A stretch of DNA of 24,211 nt from Chloroflexota bacterium (GTDB lineage: Bacteria; Cyanobacteriota; Vampirovibrionia; Obscuribacterales; Obscuribacteraceae). The notes beneath the pieces were generated by a model. The model had not been told where the DNA came from. It worked only from the letters and a program-made list of their open reading frames with translations, and ran no database searches. Shown one piece after another: positions 1 through 7,504 of the stretch (positions within the stretch are counted from its first letter, which is position 1; each line of letters begins with the position of its first letter). The stretch spans positions 1 through 24,211 of the forward strand of contig SBAT01000007.1 in the NCBI GenBank assembly GCA_005240105.1, in the 5' to 3' direction. The position numbers were made by a program, and so were the translations under genes.

Positions 1-239
1 GTGCCGGGTAGCCGCTTCTCCGCACCACTCGGAATTATCGATAACGGCATACTCTGAGGTTGCACCGGTTTGACAATGGCAGTTATCGAATAGCCGCCAC
101 CTTCCTTGCCGGTTATCTTTATTTCCTGCTTGTAGGGCACGTCAGTTTCACTCCAAACAGAAAGCGCCCAAGCATTTGACTGACCCAGTATGGTTAGCGG
201 CACAAGAGCTGAAAGCAAAAGCCGATTATTTGTCCTCAT
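1..239 (-). CDS. N-terminus of an exported protein of unknown function (cut by window edge)
   Basis: The frame reads without a stop from an ATG at 239 to the window edge, giving 79 residues. The N-terminus is a good Sec signal peptide: MRTNNR, then a hydrophobic run, then a likely cleavage near SNAWA-LS. The mature part (SVWSETDVPYKQEIKITGK...) looks like soluble beta-rich sequence; I recognise no family. A strong Shine-Dalgarno GAGG sits 8 bases before the ATG, and the gene starts 44 bases after the stop of the upstream exported protein, so the two are probably co-transcribed. The C-terminal part lies outside the window, so the function cannot be judged. Confidence 0.75.
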   Translation of the reverse strand, partial: MRTNNRLLLSALVPLTILGQSNAWALSVWSETDVPYKQEIKITGKEGGGYSITAIVKPVQPQSMPLSIIPSGAEKRLPG

Positions 240-283
240 GATCTTTTCCTCAGACAATTTAGTATGTTAAGTAGATGGCCTAG

Positions 284-1456
284 TTATTGAGCGCTGGATG
301 AGGGTTTAGACGGATTAATAGTTATGACTTGAGAATTACCGCCTTCCATATCTATTACATTTGGCGAGCGGTTTTCAATTCTCAGTTCAACTGGGCCGGC
401 TAGTCCTTCTACTCCATAAACCATTACAGTAACAGTTGTAGACTCACCCTTCTTGAGCACTGTTTTCGGAGCACTCAATTTAACTTTCAAATTGCAGTAC
501 CGACCTTTTGCAGTCCTGCCGCATTCGCTAAAGGTTAGATCGGTTGGACCGACAACATTACCTGGACTCTTAACTACAGTACCGCGTGGTCCTTCAGCAA
601 GCGGTGTGCATTTGACACCACCACAATCAACTCCTGTGTTGCCTGTGTAGCCATCGCAGCCACCACCAATAGTCAACGGCTTGCCAGTCTGTCCGGCTGT
701 AGGCATAGTGCATCCACCTGTCGGATAGGCCGGTGCGATTGGTTTCTGCGGGTGCGGTACTGGTTTTGTGCAGACCGGCTGCCCCTTGTGGGTGAGAACC
801 AAGTCAATTGGTTTTGGTCCCAATCCGCATACAAAAGTAGGCGGGGCCGCTGGCGTACCACCACCAACTGGACAGCTAATCGGTCCTGCAGGCTTGGTTG
901 GACAACCACCACTATTTTTACTTGTGGTTGGCGGCTTTGATGGTGGACATTTTTCAGGTGGCTTCTTAGTACCAGGAGGACATTGCTTCTCCGGCTTCTT
1001 CCCTGGCGGACATTCTTCCGGAGGACACTCCTCCGGCGGCAATGATACTATCGGCGGGATTGGCGGCCAGTTAAATCCTGTAGGTACATGAGGCGGCGGA
1101 CAATCCTTCGGTAATTCTTGTTTGGGCGGAGCAGGCTCTTGCGCCTTCTTCACCTCAACGACATAACCATTGAGTTCATCTTCATTCTCTTCTTTTTCCT
1201 TGGCCGTTTGACCGATAGGCTCAGCAATTACGGTGCCGGAAAGCGTGTCACCGGTGGCCATATCTTCAGGCAAATTGACGCTAATCTTGCCGTTCGGTGT
1301 ATCAAATACTGTTGTGTTTAAACCATCACCAATTTTGGCTGTTGCGGTTATCTGCCCTTGCCCGGTGACTTTGGCAATAAATACCGGATTGTAAGCAATC
1401 AATGTTGATACAGCAAAAGTACTGAGGGTCAACCAACCCAGCTTCTTCTTGTTCAT
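284..1456 (-). CDS. Exported Cys/Pro-rich protein with Ig-like C-terminal region, paralogue of the neighbouring 441-residue protein
   Basis: This is a 390-residue protein with an N-terminal signal-like hydrophobic segment (about residues 7-30). Residues 36-105 form a domain ending in NEDELNGYVVEV that is clearly shared with the gene at 1620-2945. Residues 106-200 are low complexity, rich in Pro, Cys, Lys and Glu, with CPPG and ECPP repeats absent from the paralogue. Residues 210-320 hold Cys-containing sequence alignable to the paralogue (IDLVL, GGGCDG, EGPR). Residues 325-380 resemble an Ig-like strand pattern (KGESTTVTVMVYGVEGL, DMEGGN). Compared with the paralogue it lacks about 115 C-terminal residues. 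A purine-rich ribosome site (GGGGACAGG) precedes the ATG. It is probably a cell-surface or secreted protein; the exact role is unknown. The Cys-rich insert could be disulfide-linked or metal-binding, but nothing here proves that. Confidence 0.85.
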   Translation of the reverse strand: MNKKKLGWLTLSTFAVSTLIAYNPVFIAKVTGQGQITATAKIGDGLNTTVFDTPNGKISVNLPEDMATGDTLSGTVIAEPIGQTAKEKEENEDELNGYVVEVKKAQEPAPPKQELPKDCPPPHVPTGFNWPPIPPIVSLPPEECPPEECPPGKKPEKQCPPGTKKPPEKCPPSKPPTTSKNSGGCPTKPAGPISCPVGGGTPAAPPTFVCGLGPKPIDLVLTHKGQPVCTKPVPHPQKPIAPAYPTGGCTMPTAGQTGKPLTIGGGCDGYTGNTGVDCGGVKCTPLAEGPRGTVVKSPGNVVGPTDLTFSECGRTAKGRYCNLKVKLSAPKTVLKKGESTTVTVMVYGVEGLAGPVELRIENRSPNVIDMEGGNSQVITINPSKPSSSAQ

Positions 1457-1619
1457 TTTCCTGTCCCCTTCCGAAAAATCTAATCAACCGCAACGCATTA
1501 ACGTTGAATGATGGTCCCTAAATGACAGATTGATCCCTTTACGCCACGGCTTTTATACCCGGCAATCAATCAACTTTTCGTAACAACTGCTATATGTAAA
1601 CGATTCCTAAGTAAATAAA

Positions 1620-2945
1620 TTAGCGAGTGAAAGTCCACTTGCCGTTAGAGCCTGCCTGCGACCATGTACCTTCCAGAGATCGCCCATCGGCTGATAAATT
1701 TAAGCTTGCTGTTCCACGCACATCAATCCAATTTTCATAGTACGAAAAATTAACAGTGCGTGCGCTTGCATCATACGTTCCTTCTTCAATCACACCACGT
1801 TTATCAGCCGCCTGCTGCCAGGAGCCCTTCACTGCATACACCGAGCCACCCAAGTTATTTCCCAATTCAAAGGTCATTGGACCATACGTCGATGTCCAGG
1901 TGCCGGCAATATTAATGGCCTGCGCTTGTTGTGGTGGTGCTGCTGCCGCTGGCGCAGCTCCTAGCGGCTGGAAGTACGTTATATTAATTACCGGTGGCTC
2001 AAGAAACCAGGCAACAAAACTGAACGACCCACTTCTTACTGCACTTACATTTATTGCCTTCTGCCAGGTGCCGGTTTGCTTCTCAAGCTTAATTGTTTGC
2101 TTGTTACCGCCGTCCAATTGCACAACGTTTGGCGCAAGGTTGTTAATTTCCAAATTTGCCGGCTCACTAATGCCGTCCAATCCCCAAACTGTGACCGTCA
2201 AAGTCGTTGACTTGCCGCGCTCAATATCAGTGAGTCCGCACTTCAAATCCACAGCTAAGACGGTGAATTTTGCAGTGGCCACAGCGTTGCCTTCGCGCAT
2301 TTCAATTGTTGTCGTACCTTGAGTATTGTTGGGACACTCAGCGACAATTTTGCGCGGCGATTCGCAGAGCTTAACCACTTCCTTGCCGGCCACCTTCACA
2401 GATGAATTATTAAAATCCCCGTCGCAAGGACCACGACACTGAACAGGCCAGCCGGCCTGTGCAAAGGGCGGCAGCATGCAAGTTCCAGGATATTTGGCGC
2501 AGGGCAACACCGGCGGTGTTGGATATATTTTGACACCGGTCGAACAGACCTTTGTCCCTTTTTTGTCTTTCAGCACAAGATCAATAACACTAGTTGCCGT
2601 CGGCATGACGCATTTAAAATCACCCAGGCGACAGGGTGCTTTTTGTTCAGCCACCTCAAACACATAGCCATTCAGCTCGTCCTCGTTGCGAGCTTGTTCG
2701 CTCTCACTTCTTCCCTTGGGTTCAATTATCACCGAACCTGAAATTGTGTCGCCGGCAGATGTGTCGTCCGGAAGGTTGATGCGCAATTGCCCATTTTTGG
2801 TATTGAACAAAATTGCAGTCATCCCACCGCCACTAATGGGAGTAGCAGTAACTGATTGAGCATATGCCGGTTCACAATCTAATAACTCAACAGGACAATT
2901 AAAGCTAACCAACAAGAGAGCCAGAGCTAGAACCCGTAGTTTCAT
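1620..2945 (-). CDS. Exported multidomain protein with Ig-like and C-terminal beta-barrel-like domains
   Basis: This is a 441-residue protein. The N-terminal signal peptide (MKLRVLALALLLVSF) probably ends near AYAQ-S. Residues 31-100 share the GDT(I/L)SG(T/S)V ... NEDELNGYV domain with the 390-residue neighbour. Residues 110-230 contain several Cys and a GPCDG motif, and look like a TIG/IPT-type segment. Residues 235-320 resemble an Ig-like domain (RGKSTTLTVTVWGLDGI, QLDGGNKQ). An Ala/Pro linker (about 328-342) leads to a C-terminal domain (347-441) with the repeated pattern GTW...G.M.F......GSV..VKGSW, ending in LEGTWSQAG and KWTFTR, typical of small antiparallel beta domains of unknown ligand. 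It lies 35 bases after the gene at 2981-3421, so the two are probably one transcript. No clear Shine-Dalgarno is seen. Function is not known; export is well supported. Confidence 0.85.
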   Translation of the reverse strand: MKLRVLALALLLVSFNCPVELLDCEPAYAQSVTATPISGGGMTAILFNTKNGQLRINLPDDTSAGDTISGSVIIEPKGRSESEQARNEDELNGYVFEVAEQKAPCRLGDFKCVMPTATSVIDLVLKDKKGTKVCSTGVKIYPTPPVLPCAKYPGTCMLPPFAQAGWPVQCRGPCDGDFNNSSVKVAGKEVVKLCESPRKIVAECPNNTQGTTTIEMREGNAVATAKFTVLAVDLKCGLTDIERGKSTTLTVTVWGLDGISEPANLEINNLAPNVVQLDGGNKQTIKLEKQTGTWQKAINVSAVRSGSFSFVAWFLEPPVINITYFQPLGAAPAAAAPPQQAQAINIAGTWTSTYGPMTFELGNNLGGSVYAVKGSWQQAADKRGVIEEGTYDASARTVNFSYYENWIDVRGTASLNLSADGRSLEGTWSQAGSNGKWTFTR

Positions 2946-2980
2946 AAGCGCGATACTTTCATTAAGAAGAAGAGCTTGCC

Positions 2981-3421
2981 TTAATGTCCACTGCTGCAGC
3001 TGGGCCGTCTTGGGGGAGGAGGTGGTGGACGGCGATACGTTGGTGAACTACAGCTACTCGAGCTGCTACTGGAATAACTGCTGCAGGAATTAACAATTCC
3101 CATCACCGAATTGAAGATACTCAGCCCAGTATTTACTGCCTGCGCACATTCTTCCGGCGTCGGTCCCGGCTCATAAACCCTGCCTGACACATAGTCTCGG
3201 TGAACTGTGAAATGCACATGCGGATTCTTAGTGACAATAACAGCACCTACTAAAATATCACTGCCACCGGCACCAGATAAGACGCCCGTTCTGGAAACTC
3301 CACCTTGTAGCATCGGTGCTGCACCCACACCGGCATTTTGACCCAAAACAGAGCCTGTCGTAACAACGCCTAAGAGCAAAAGAAAAACAAGCGAGTTCGC
3401 AATAGAAACACCACGCCTCAT
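2981..3421 (-). CDS. Small exported protein with Ser/Cys/Pro-rich tail
   Basis: This is a 146-residue protein with a classic signal peptide (MRRG, then SLVFLLLLGVVTTGSVLGQ). The mature part has a short ordered-looking segment (residues about 55-105: VGAVIVTKNPHVHFTVHRDY ... PTPEECAQAVNTGLSIFNSV). The tail is low complexity: CSSYSSSSSSSCSSP, then RRPPPPPPRRP, ending CSSGH. A very good ribosome site (GAGGGGGAT) precedes the ATG. It is the first gene of the minus-strand exported cluster and lies divergent to the YbjN-like gene. The tail may be disordered or cell-wall or matrix associated, which is inference only. I do not recognise a family. Confidence 0.75.
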   Translation of the reverse strand: MRRGVSIANSLVFLLLLGVVTTGSVLGQNAGVGAAPMLQGGVSRTGVLSGAGGSDILVGAVIVTKNPHVHFTVHRDYVSGRVYEPGPTPEECAQAVNTGLSIFNSVMGIVNSCSSYSSSSSSSCSSPTYRRPPPPPPRRPSCSSGH

Positions 3422-3503
3422 AAAGCATCCCCCTCAATGTCGCCACAATAGCTGTGCCCATATACTTACTCTTTAAAACAACATGTAAAGTATTGTTATC
3501 GGG

Positions 3504-3509
3504 TATACT
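3504..3509 (+). promoter_or_regulatory. Possible -10 element for the YbjN-like/IMPase/RNase D unit
   Basis: TATACT (5 of 6 to TATAAT) lies about 35 bases before the ATG at 3545, in the short divergent gap between the exported cluster and this unit. No convincing -35 element is found 16-18 bases upstream, so this is a weak call. Confidence 0.25.
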
Positions 3510-3544
3510 TAGTCACGGCATTGATCGCATGGGGCCAGATAAAT

Positions 3545-4012
3545 ATGGGTCTATTTGGAACACACAAAGCGACTAAAGGCAGCGTCGAAGAAGTAGTTGG
3601 CATGATTACTAACTACTTCAAGAACCGCGGCTTAAATCCTGACCATCAAGAGCTGAAATCATCTGAAGGATGCGGCTGGTGGATGAAGCAAGGCTCGGCA
3701 AAGGTGTACATCTTCGTGCAAGACGCAGCCGGCGGGCCGGTACTCCGACTAACCAGTCCACTTGTATTTATTCCAACCGATAATCGCGAAGCGTTTTTTA
3801 GAAAGTTGCTTGATGTCAATTGCAATTTAAGCAGTTGCGCTCTGGCAACTCATGGCGATGTAGTACTGGTTGTGGCACAACGTCCTACACTAGGTTTAAA
3901 TCAAGAAGAGGTAGATGAATTGGCTTGGTCGGTTGCTTACGTGGCTGACTTGCTGGACCAACAATTGGCAGATGAGTTCAAGGCTCAAATGTACTCTGAC
4001 GATCACTCATAG
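3545..4012 (+). CDS. YbjN-like protein (type III secretion chaperone-like fold)
   Basis: This is a 155-residue protein from the ATG at 3545. The frame is open further upstream to a TTG at 3521, but MGLFG is the natural start. The order of elements fits the YbjN superfamily: an N-terminal helix (VEEVVGMITNYFKNRGL), strands around GCGWWMKQGSAKVYIFVQDA, then a strand-loop-helix segment PLVFIPTDNREAFFRKLLDVNC, NLSSCALATHGDVVLVVAQRP, and a C-terminal helix with EVDELAWSVAYVADLLDQQL. Members of this superfamily are small cytoplasmic proteins, probably binding other proteins; a specific role here is not known. The gene ends in TAG, and the next coding region continues in the same frame immediately after it, so the two are surely co-transcribed. 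Confidence 0.75.
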   Translation: MGLFGTHKATKGSVEEVVGMITNYFKNRGLNPDHQELKSSEGCGWWMKQGSAKVYIFVQDAAGGPVLRLTSPLVFIPTDNREAFFRKLLDVNCNLSSCALATHGDVVLVVAQRPTLGLNQEEVDELAWSVAYVADLLDQQLADEFKAQMYSDDHS

Positions 4013-4018
4013 GTAAAT

Positions 4019-4834
4019 ATTACGATTACAAAGGACGACATAGGATTCGTATCCGGTCTGGCAATAGAAGCAGGCCGGTTGGCTCTGTCCATGCGTGAAG
4101 GTGTTGGCATCAAGGAAAAAACGGGTCCGCATGATCTAGTAACGGAAGCCGACCATGCCTGCTCAGATATTCTCACGACCGGCTTACGTAAGCGCTTTCC
4201 CAACGATGTAATAATTTCCGAAGAAGATGAAAACCACCACCAAGAAGTCTTAACTGAAAACATTTGGTTAGTTGATCCCATTGACGGAACCGACAATTAC
4301 GTTAAGAACGACGGTCAGTACTGCGTCATGATTGGACTATTGACCAATCTCAAACCGGTCTTCGGTTGGATATATGCACCAACAACTGAACGTCTCTATT
4401 TTGGTGGTCCCAATCATGGCTCTTTCCAACAAACAGGCAACGGTCAACCAAATTCCTATGCGCCGTTAGAAGAAATGTCCGGCATGAAACAAATAAGACT
4501 GGCTATGGGACGCAGAGATCGTAGAAACAATCCCTGGATAGCAGACATCCCGGAAATCGAATGGTTGGTAACAGGAAGTATTGGTTTGAAAGTTGCCAAA
4601 ATCCTGGATAATGAAGCAGATTTGTTCGTCCACCTCTCCGGCAAATTGAAGGTTTGGGATTCAGCGGCCCCTGTGGCATTAGCCTTGGGAGCTGGATTGG
4701 ATGTGGGATCACTGGAGTCCAACGATTTGTACTTCCCTTTACCGGCAATAAGGCACGATAGCACAATCGTAATTGGAAAAGCAGGCGCTTTGAATTGGTC
4801 ACGAACTCACTTAAAAGAGAGAACCAATCCATGA
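4019..4834 (+). CDS. Inositol monophosphatase-family phosphatase (IMPase/CysQ-like); start codon uncertain
   Basis: This is a Mg-dependent, Li-sensitive-type sugar or nucleotide phosphatase family member. Visible motifs are GPHDLVTEAD (first metal-site region), ISEEDEN (metal Glu), the signature DPIDGTDNY, and the C-terminal KVWDSAAPVALALGAG. The substrate (inositol phosphate, fructose bisphosphate or PAP) cannot be read from the sequence. The family's first helix is encoded here as FVSGLAIEAGRLALSM, but between the upstream TAG (4010-4012) and TTG 4079 there is no ATG, GTG or TTG. I placed the start at ATT 4019, just behind an AGG, as the best of the poor options. Starting at TTG 4079 would cut the first helix in half. 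A GTA at 4013 that is really GTG, or readthrough of the TAG, are alternatives. The stop overlaps the RNase D start (ATGA at 4831), indicating translational coupling. Confidence 0.85.
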   Translation: MTITKDDIGFVSGLAIEAGRLALSMREGVGIKEKTGPHDLVTEADHACSDILTTGLRKRFPNDVIISEEDENHHQEVLTENIWLVDPIDGTDNYVKNDGQYCVMIGLLTNLKPVFGWIYAPTTERLYFGGPNHGSFQQTGNGQPNSYAPLEEMSGMKQIRLAMGRRDRRNNPWIADIPEIEWLVTGSIGLKVAKILDNEADLFVHLSGKLKVWDSAAPVALALGAGLDVGSLESNDLYFPLPAIRHDSTIVIGKAGALNWSRTHLKERTNP

Positions 4835-6009
4835 GCATCATTGTCAATCAACAGCAATTAGATGACTTGTGCGCGCGCATAGACAAATCGAAGCGCTTCT
4901 GTCTCGATATGGAATTCATTCCGGAAAAAACTTACAGTACCGAACTCTGTCTCATACAAGTAGCTCTCGATGATTTCGTCACCATAATCGATCCATTGAC
5001 CGTACCAAATCTAAAACCGTTATGGGAAAGAATTGCCGACCCAGAAATACTTGTAGTCTTGCATGCTGCCGAGCAAGATCTCGACCTCGTCTATACCAAT
5101 TCCGGACTAGTGCCGCAAAACATCGTTGACACACAAATTGCCGCCGGTTTTGCCGGCTTTGGTTATCCCATAGGCTACGCGAAATTGCTGCAGACACTCT
5201 TGCAAGTGAGCATCTCCAAAACAGAGAGTTACACCGACTGGATGGTACGTCCTCTATCAAAAGATCAAATTGAATACGCACTTGATGATGTGCGCCATTT
5301 ATTACCACTCTGGGATCGCATCGAAGCAAATCTCAAGAGACTTAATCGTTTGCCTTGGGCACTTGAAGAATGCGAGCGTTATTGCCAGCAAGATTATTAC
5401 GTCAAAGATCGCTCAAGGCAATTCATGCGCGTAAAAGGAGCAAGTTCACTTCCCAGGCGCGGCTTATCAGTGTTGCAACAATTGTACTGGTGGCGTGATG
5501 GAGAAGCCGCAAAAAACAACAAACCGGTAAGGGCAATTATTTCAGACAACATTTTGCTGGAGCTGAGCCGGCGACCTCCTCAGAAAGCTGAGGACATGCA
5601 AAGGCTGCGCAGCATACGCCCGGATCAGATACGCCACTACGGCAGCGAAATTATGGAAGCTGTCAAATCCGGCATGACCGTATCATTGGAAGAGTGTCCA
5701 GCCTGGCCACATTCATCAGCGCCATCAAAAAAGGATGTCCTGCAGGCCGATCAACTGTACGCGGTTTTGAAAGTAATTTGCTACGACCTGGATTTGGCTC
5801 CGGAATTGGTCGCTACGCGCGATGAAATCCAACTCTTGATTCGAATTCACCACGGCGAGAAGGAAGACAACGGTCAACTACCGCTGCTTACCGGCTGGCG
5901 CAAAGAGTTTGCTGGACAAAAGCTTCTAGATATTCTAGAAGGAGCACAAGTTAGTTGGCGACTCGGCAACTCTAAGCAACCAATAGAGTTGGAAATCAAA
6001 AAGAGCTAA
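4831..6009 (+). CDS. rnd: Ribonuclease D (DEDDy 3'-5' exoribonuclease with HRDC domain)
   Basis: This is a 392-residue protein from the ATG at 4831, whose ATGA overlaps the stop of the phosphatase gene; an upstream in-frame TTG at 4795 is unlikely. The exonuclease domain shows all DEDDy motifs: Exo I LDMEF (D26, E28), Exo II HAAEQDLDLVY (D83) and Exo III EYALDDV (Y149, D153). An HRDC domain follows at about 207-290 (SVLQQLYWWRDGEAAKNNKPVRAI), and a second HRDC-like helical segment at about 318-375. In characterised bacteria this enzyme trims tRNA 3' ends and other small RNAs; length matches the family. It is the last gene of the plus-strand unit, and its stop overlaps by a few bases the convergent membrane protein gene. 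Confidence 0.93.
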   Translation: MSIIVNQQQLDDLCARIDKSKRFCLDMEFIPEKTYSTELCLIQVALDDFVTIIDPLTVPNLKPLWERIADPEILVVLHAAEQDLDLVYTNSGLVPQNIVDTQIAAGFAGFGYPIGYAKLLQTLLQVSISKTESYTDWMVRPLSKDQIEYALDDVRHLLPLWDRIEANLKRLNRLPWALEECERYCQQDYYVKDRSRQFMRVKGASSLPRRGLSVLQQLYWWRDGEAAKNNKPVRAIISDNILLELSRRPPQKAEDMQRLRSIRPDQIRHYGSEIMEAVKSGMTVSLEECPAWPHSSAPSKKDVLQADQLYAVLKVICYDLDLAPELVATRDEIQLLIRIHHGEKEDNGQLPLLTGWRKEFAGQKLLDILEGAQVSWRLGNSKQPIELEIKKS

Positions 6010-6467
6010 GCACTCTGGAAATGGTTACGAAACCAAAAGACAACCAAACTAGCTGCCAATGCGAACATTAATGAACATACTATGATTCCTGCCAAATGCA
6101 AATCTGTAGGAAAGTAGTAGTAAAACGGATCTTTGTTATTAACAACGTTCAATCCAACAAGAACAAGCCACGTCAAAATATTCGTCAATGAATAACAACA
6201 ATAAAGCACTGCTGTGTACACTACGGCGCTACTTTTTAACAACTTTTTCGGCAAAAAAAGATCAGATACAAAACAAAGTCCAACAAAAAGAAAACTTGCG
6301 AGCACTACAGATTTTTGATGACGGGGATATTTCAAAAGCTCTGTTGAATCAGCTACAAATTGCTGAGTAAGTGAAGTTTCCAGCCAGTAGGATATGCCGA
6401 AGAGTAAAAGACTGCCCGCTAGAGCAGAGACAAAGGCTGGGAGCCAAAAACCCGATAAGGACTTCAC
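6006..6467 (-). CDS. Small integral membrane protein with four predicted helices, unknown function
   Basis: This is a 153-residue protein starting with GTG at 6467; the GTGA overlaps the stop of the upstream CHAP-like gene, so translation is coupled. Four hydrophobic segments are visible: FWLPAFVSALAGSLLLFGISYWL, VVLASFLFVGLCFVSDLFL, VVYTAVLYCCYSLTNILTWLVLV and LAGIIVCSLMFALAASLVVFWF. The loops are short and no enzymatic motif is seen. I do not recognise a family. The coupling to a predicted cysteine amidase suggests a partner role, for example an anchor, immunity or export factor, but that is inference. Confidence 0.75.
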   Translation of the reverse strand: MKSLSGFWLPAFVSALAGSLLLFGISYWLETSLTQQFVADSTELLKYPRHQKSVVLASFLFVGLCFVSDLFLPKKLLKSSAVVYTAVLYCCYSLTNILTWLVLVGLNVVNNKDPFYYYFPTDLHLAGIIVCSLMFALAASLVVFWFRNHFQSA

Positions 6468-7423
6468 TCTAAGTGTCCTTCCTTAGCTGGATTTCTAAAA
6501 ATGTGAATTTTGTAGCGATCTTTGTCCGAAGCATACACATTCTTAAACTCCTGAGCATTAAGAGTCGCTACAGGAGCATCCGGATGAAGTTTCTGCAAGG
6601 TCTCCGTTACATGTCCCTTACCATCTACACCACTTACAATTGCCGAGTGATTATAGTAGTGGTCTTTGCCATCTTTTCCCTTATCTTCAACCAGAATAAT
6701 ATCCCCGGGTTTAGCCTCGTTGCCTGACACCTCTTTATAGCCATGGGCATTCAGATAATTAGGCGTAACTTGCTCATTCCGAGAATCGACGATGTCTTCT
6801 TTTGGCGGACTTCCCTCAACATGCGATTTAACCATAAAATGGCAATTGAAAGAATTCATTGGTCTGTCTTTCAAATTTTGCGTGACTTCCAGCTCTGGAT
6901 GAGGCATCTTTTCCTGTGGCTTCTCTAGGCGCGGGTCTTTCGGACTGAGCGCAAAATCAGCCGTCGAGGCCAATTTACTAAGCCCCTTCCTTATTTCCTT
7001 TCCCCAGTCACGGTGGACAGCTTGATTGATGGCTTCTCCAGCTTGATTGATCATATCTTGTCCGCCACGAGCAAGTGATTCACCGGTATTAATTGCTGTT
7101 TCTTGCCCTTCTCGCAATTGACCGGAGACTAATTTGCCAGCTTCATTGGCACCGTCTTGCATTGATTGCAAGGCATCCTGGGCTCCTGGCGGGAGCATGT
7201 CCGCCATTTTTTGCTGATCTAAATTGACCGAAAACTTTGGCAACAGTCCGTTTTGTTCCATCTCAATATTCAATGGTCCAAAACTAGCGTATTCCTTCTT
7301 GCCTAACTGGGGATATTCAGGCGAATTGATAGCCTCTGTGCCGACCTTTGTCGGAGATTCCACCTTATCCGAACCTACTGGTTTTTCTGATACGTCTTTT
7401 GCTTGGTTTTTCGGATTGGCCAT
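6464..7423 (-). CDS. Predicted CHAP/NlpC-P60-like cysteine amidase with long helical N-terminal region
   Basis: This is a 319-residue protein. Residues 1-60 are polar and probably disordered. Residues 75-155 are an Ala/Gln/Gly-rich amphipathic helical stretch (QDALQSMQDGANEAG, then TAINTGESLARGGQDMINQ). The C-terminal domain (190-315) has the order expected for papain-like amidases: Cys194 in NSFNCHFMV, the strand KPGDIILVED, His259 in YYNHSAIVSGVDG, and then a polar residue region VTETLQ. CHAP or NlpC/P60 enzymes cleave peptidoglycan peptides or other amide bonds; the actual substrate is not known. No signal peptide is visible, so export would need another route. A clear sigma-70-type promoter lies just upstream, and the four-helix membrane protein follows with overlapping codons. 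Confidence 0.7.
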   Translation of the reverse strand: MANPKNQAKDVSEKPVGSDKVESPTKVGTEAINSPEYPQLGKKEYASFGPLNIEMEQNGLLPKFSVNLDQQKMADMLPPGAQDALQSMQDGANEAGKLVSGQLREGQETAINTGESLARGGQDMINQAGEAINQAVHRDWGKEIRKGLSKLASTADFALSPKDPRLEKPQEKMPHPELEVTQNLKDRPMNSFNCHFMVKSHVEGSPPKEDIVDSRNEQVTPNYLNAHGYKEVSGNEAKPGDIILVEDKGKDGKDHYYNHSAIVSGVDGKGHVTETLQKLHPDAPVATLNAQEFKNVYASDKDRYKIHIFRNPAKEGHLE

Positions 7424-7451
7424 TTAAATTCTCACCAAAGGGGCTCTTCCC

Positions 7452-7480
7452 ATTATTGGTGAGGCAGGATTAGCTGTCAA
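7452..7480 (-). promoter_or_regulatory. Sigma-70-type promoter for the CHAP-like/membrane protein pair
   Basis: On the minus strand TTGACA (7480-7475, perfect) is followed after 17 bases by AATAAT (7457-7452, 5 of 6). The expected transcript start lies about 20-25 bases before the ATG at 7423, leaving room for the GGTGAG ribosome site. This shows that the CHAP-like gene has its own promoter and does not depend only on the upstream ilvE transcript. Confidence 0.6.
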
Positions 7481-7504
7481 TTCACTAAGGGGCTAATTAA
7501 TCAA

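Noticed and set aside
768..1091. Glycine-rich open frame on the plus strand
   Set aside because: It is the antisense of the Pro/Cys-rich codons of the exported protein at 284-1456; the composition is explained by that and there is no ribosome site.
1552..1557. TATAAA on the minus strand upstream of the 390-residue exported protein
   Set aside because: It could be a -10 element but no acceptable -35 is found at 16-18 bases and the leader would be about 90 bases; too weak to list.
4503..4847. Open frame on the minus strand opposite the IMPase gene
   Set aside because: The plus-strand frame carries all IMPase motifs; the reverse frame has no recognisable motif.
7437..7495. Direct repeat AAGGGGCT in the ilvE/CHAP gap as possible attachment site or terminator
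   Set aside because: Only eight bases, direct and not inverted, no integrase nearby; better explained by chance beside the promoter.
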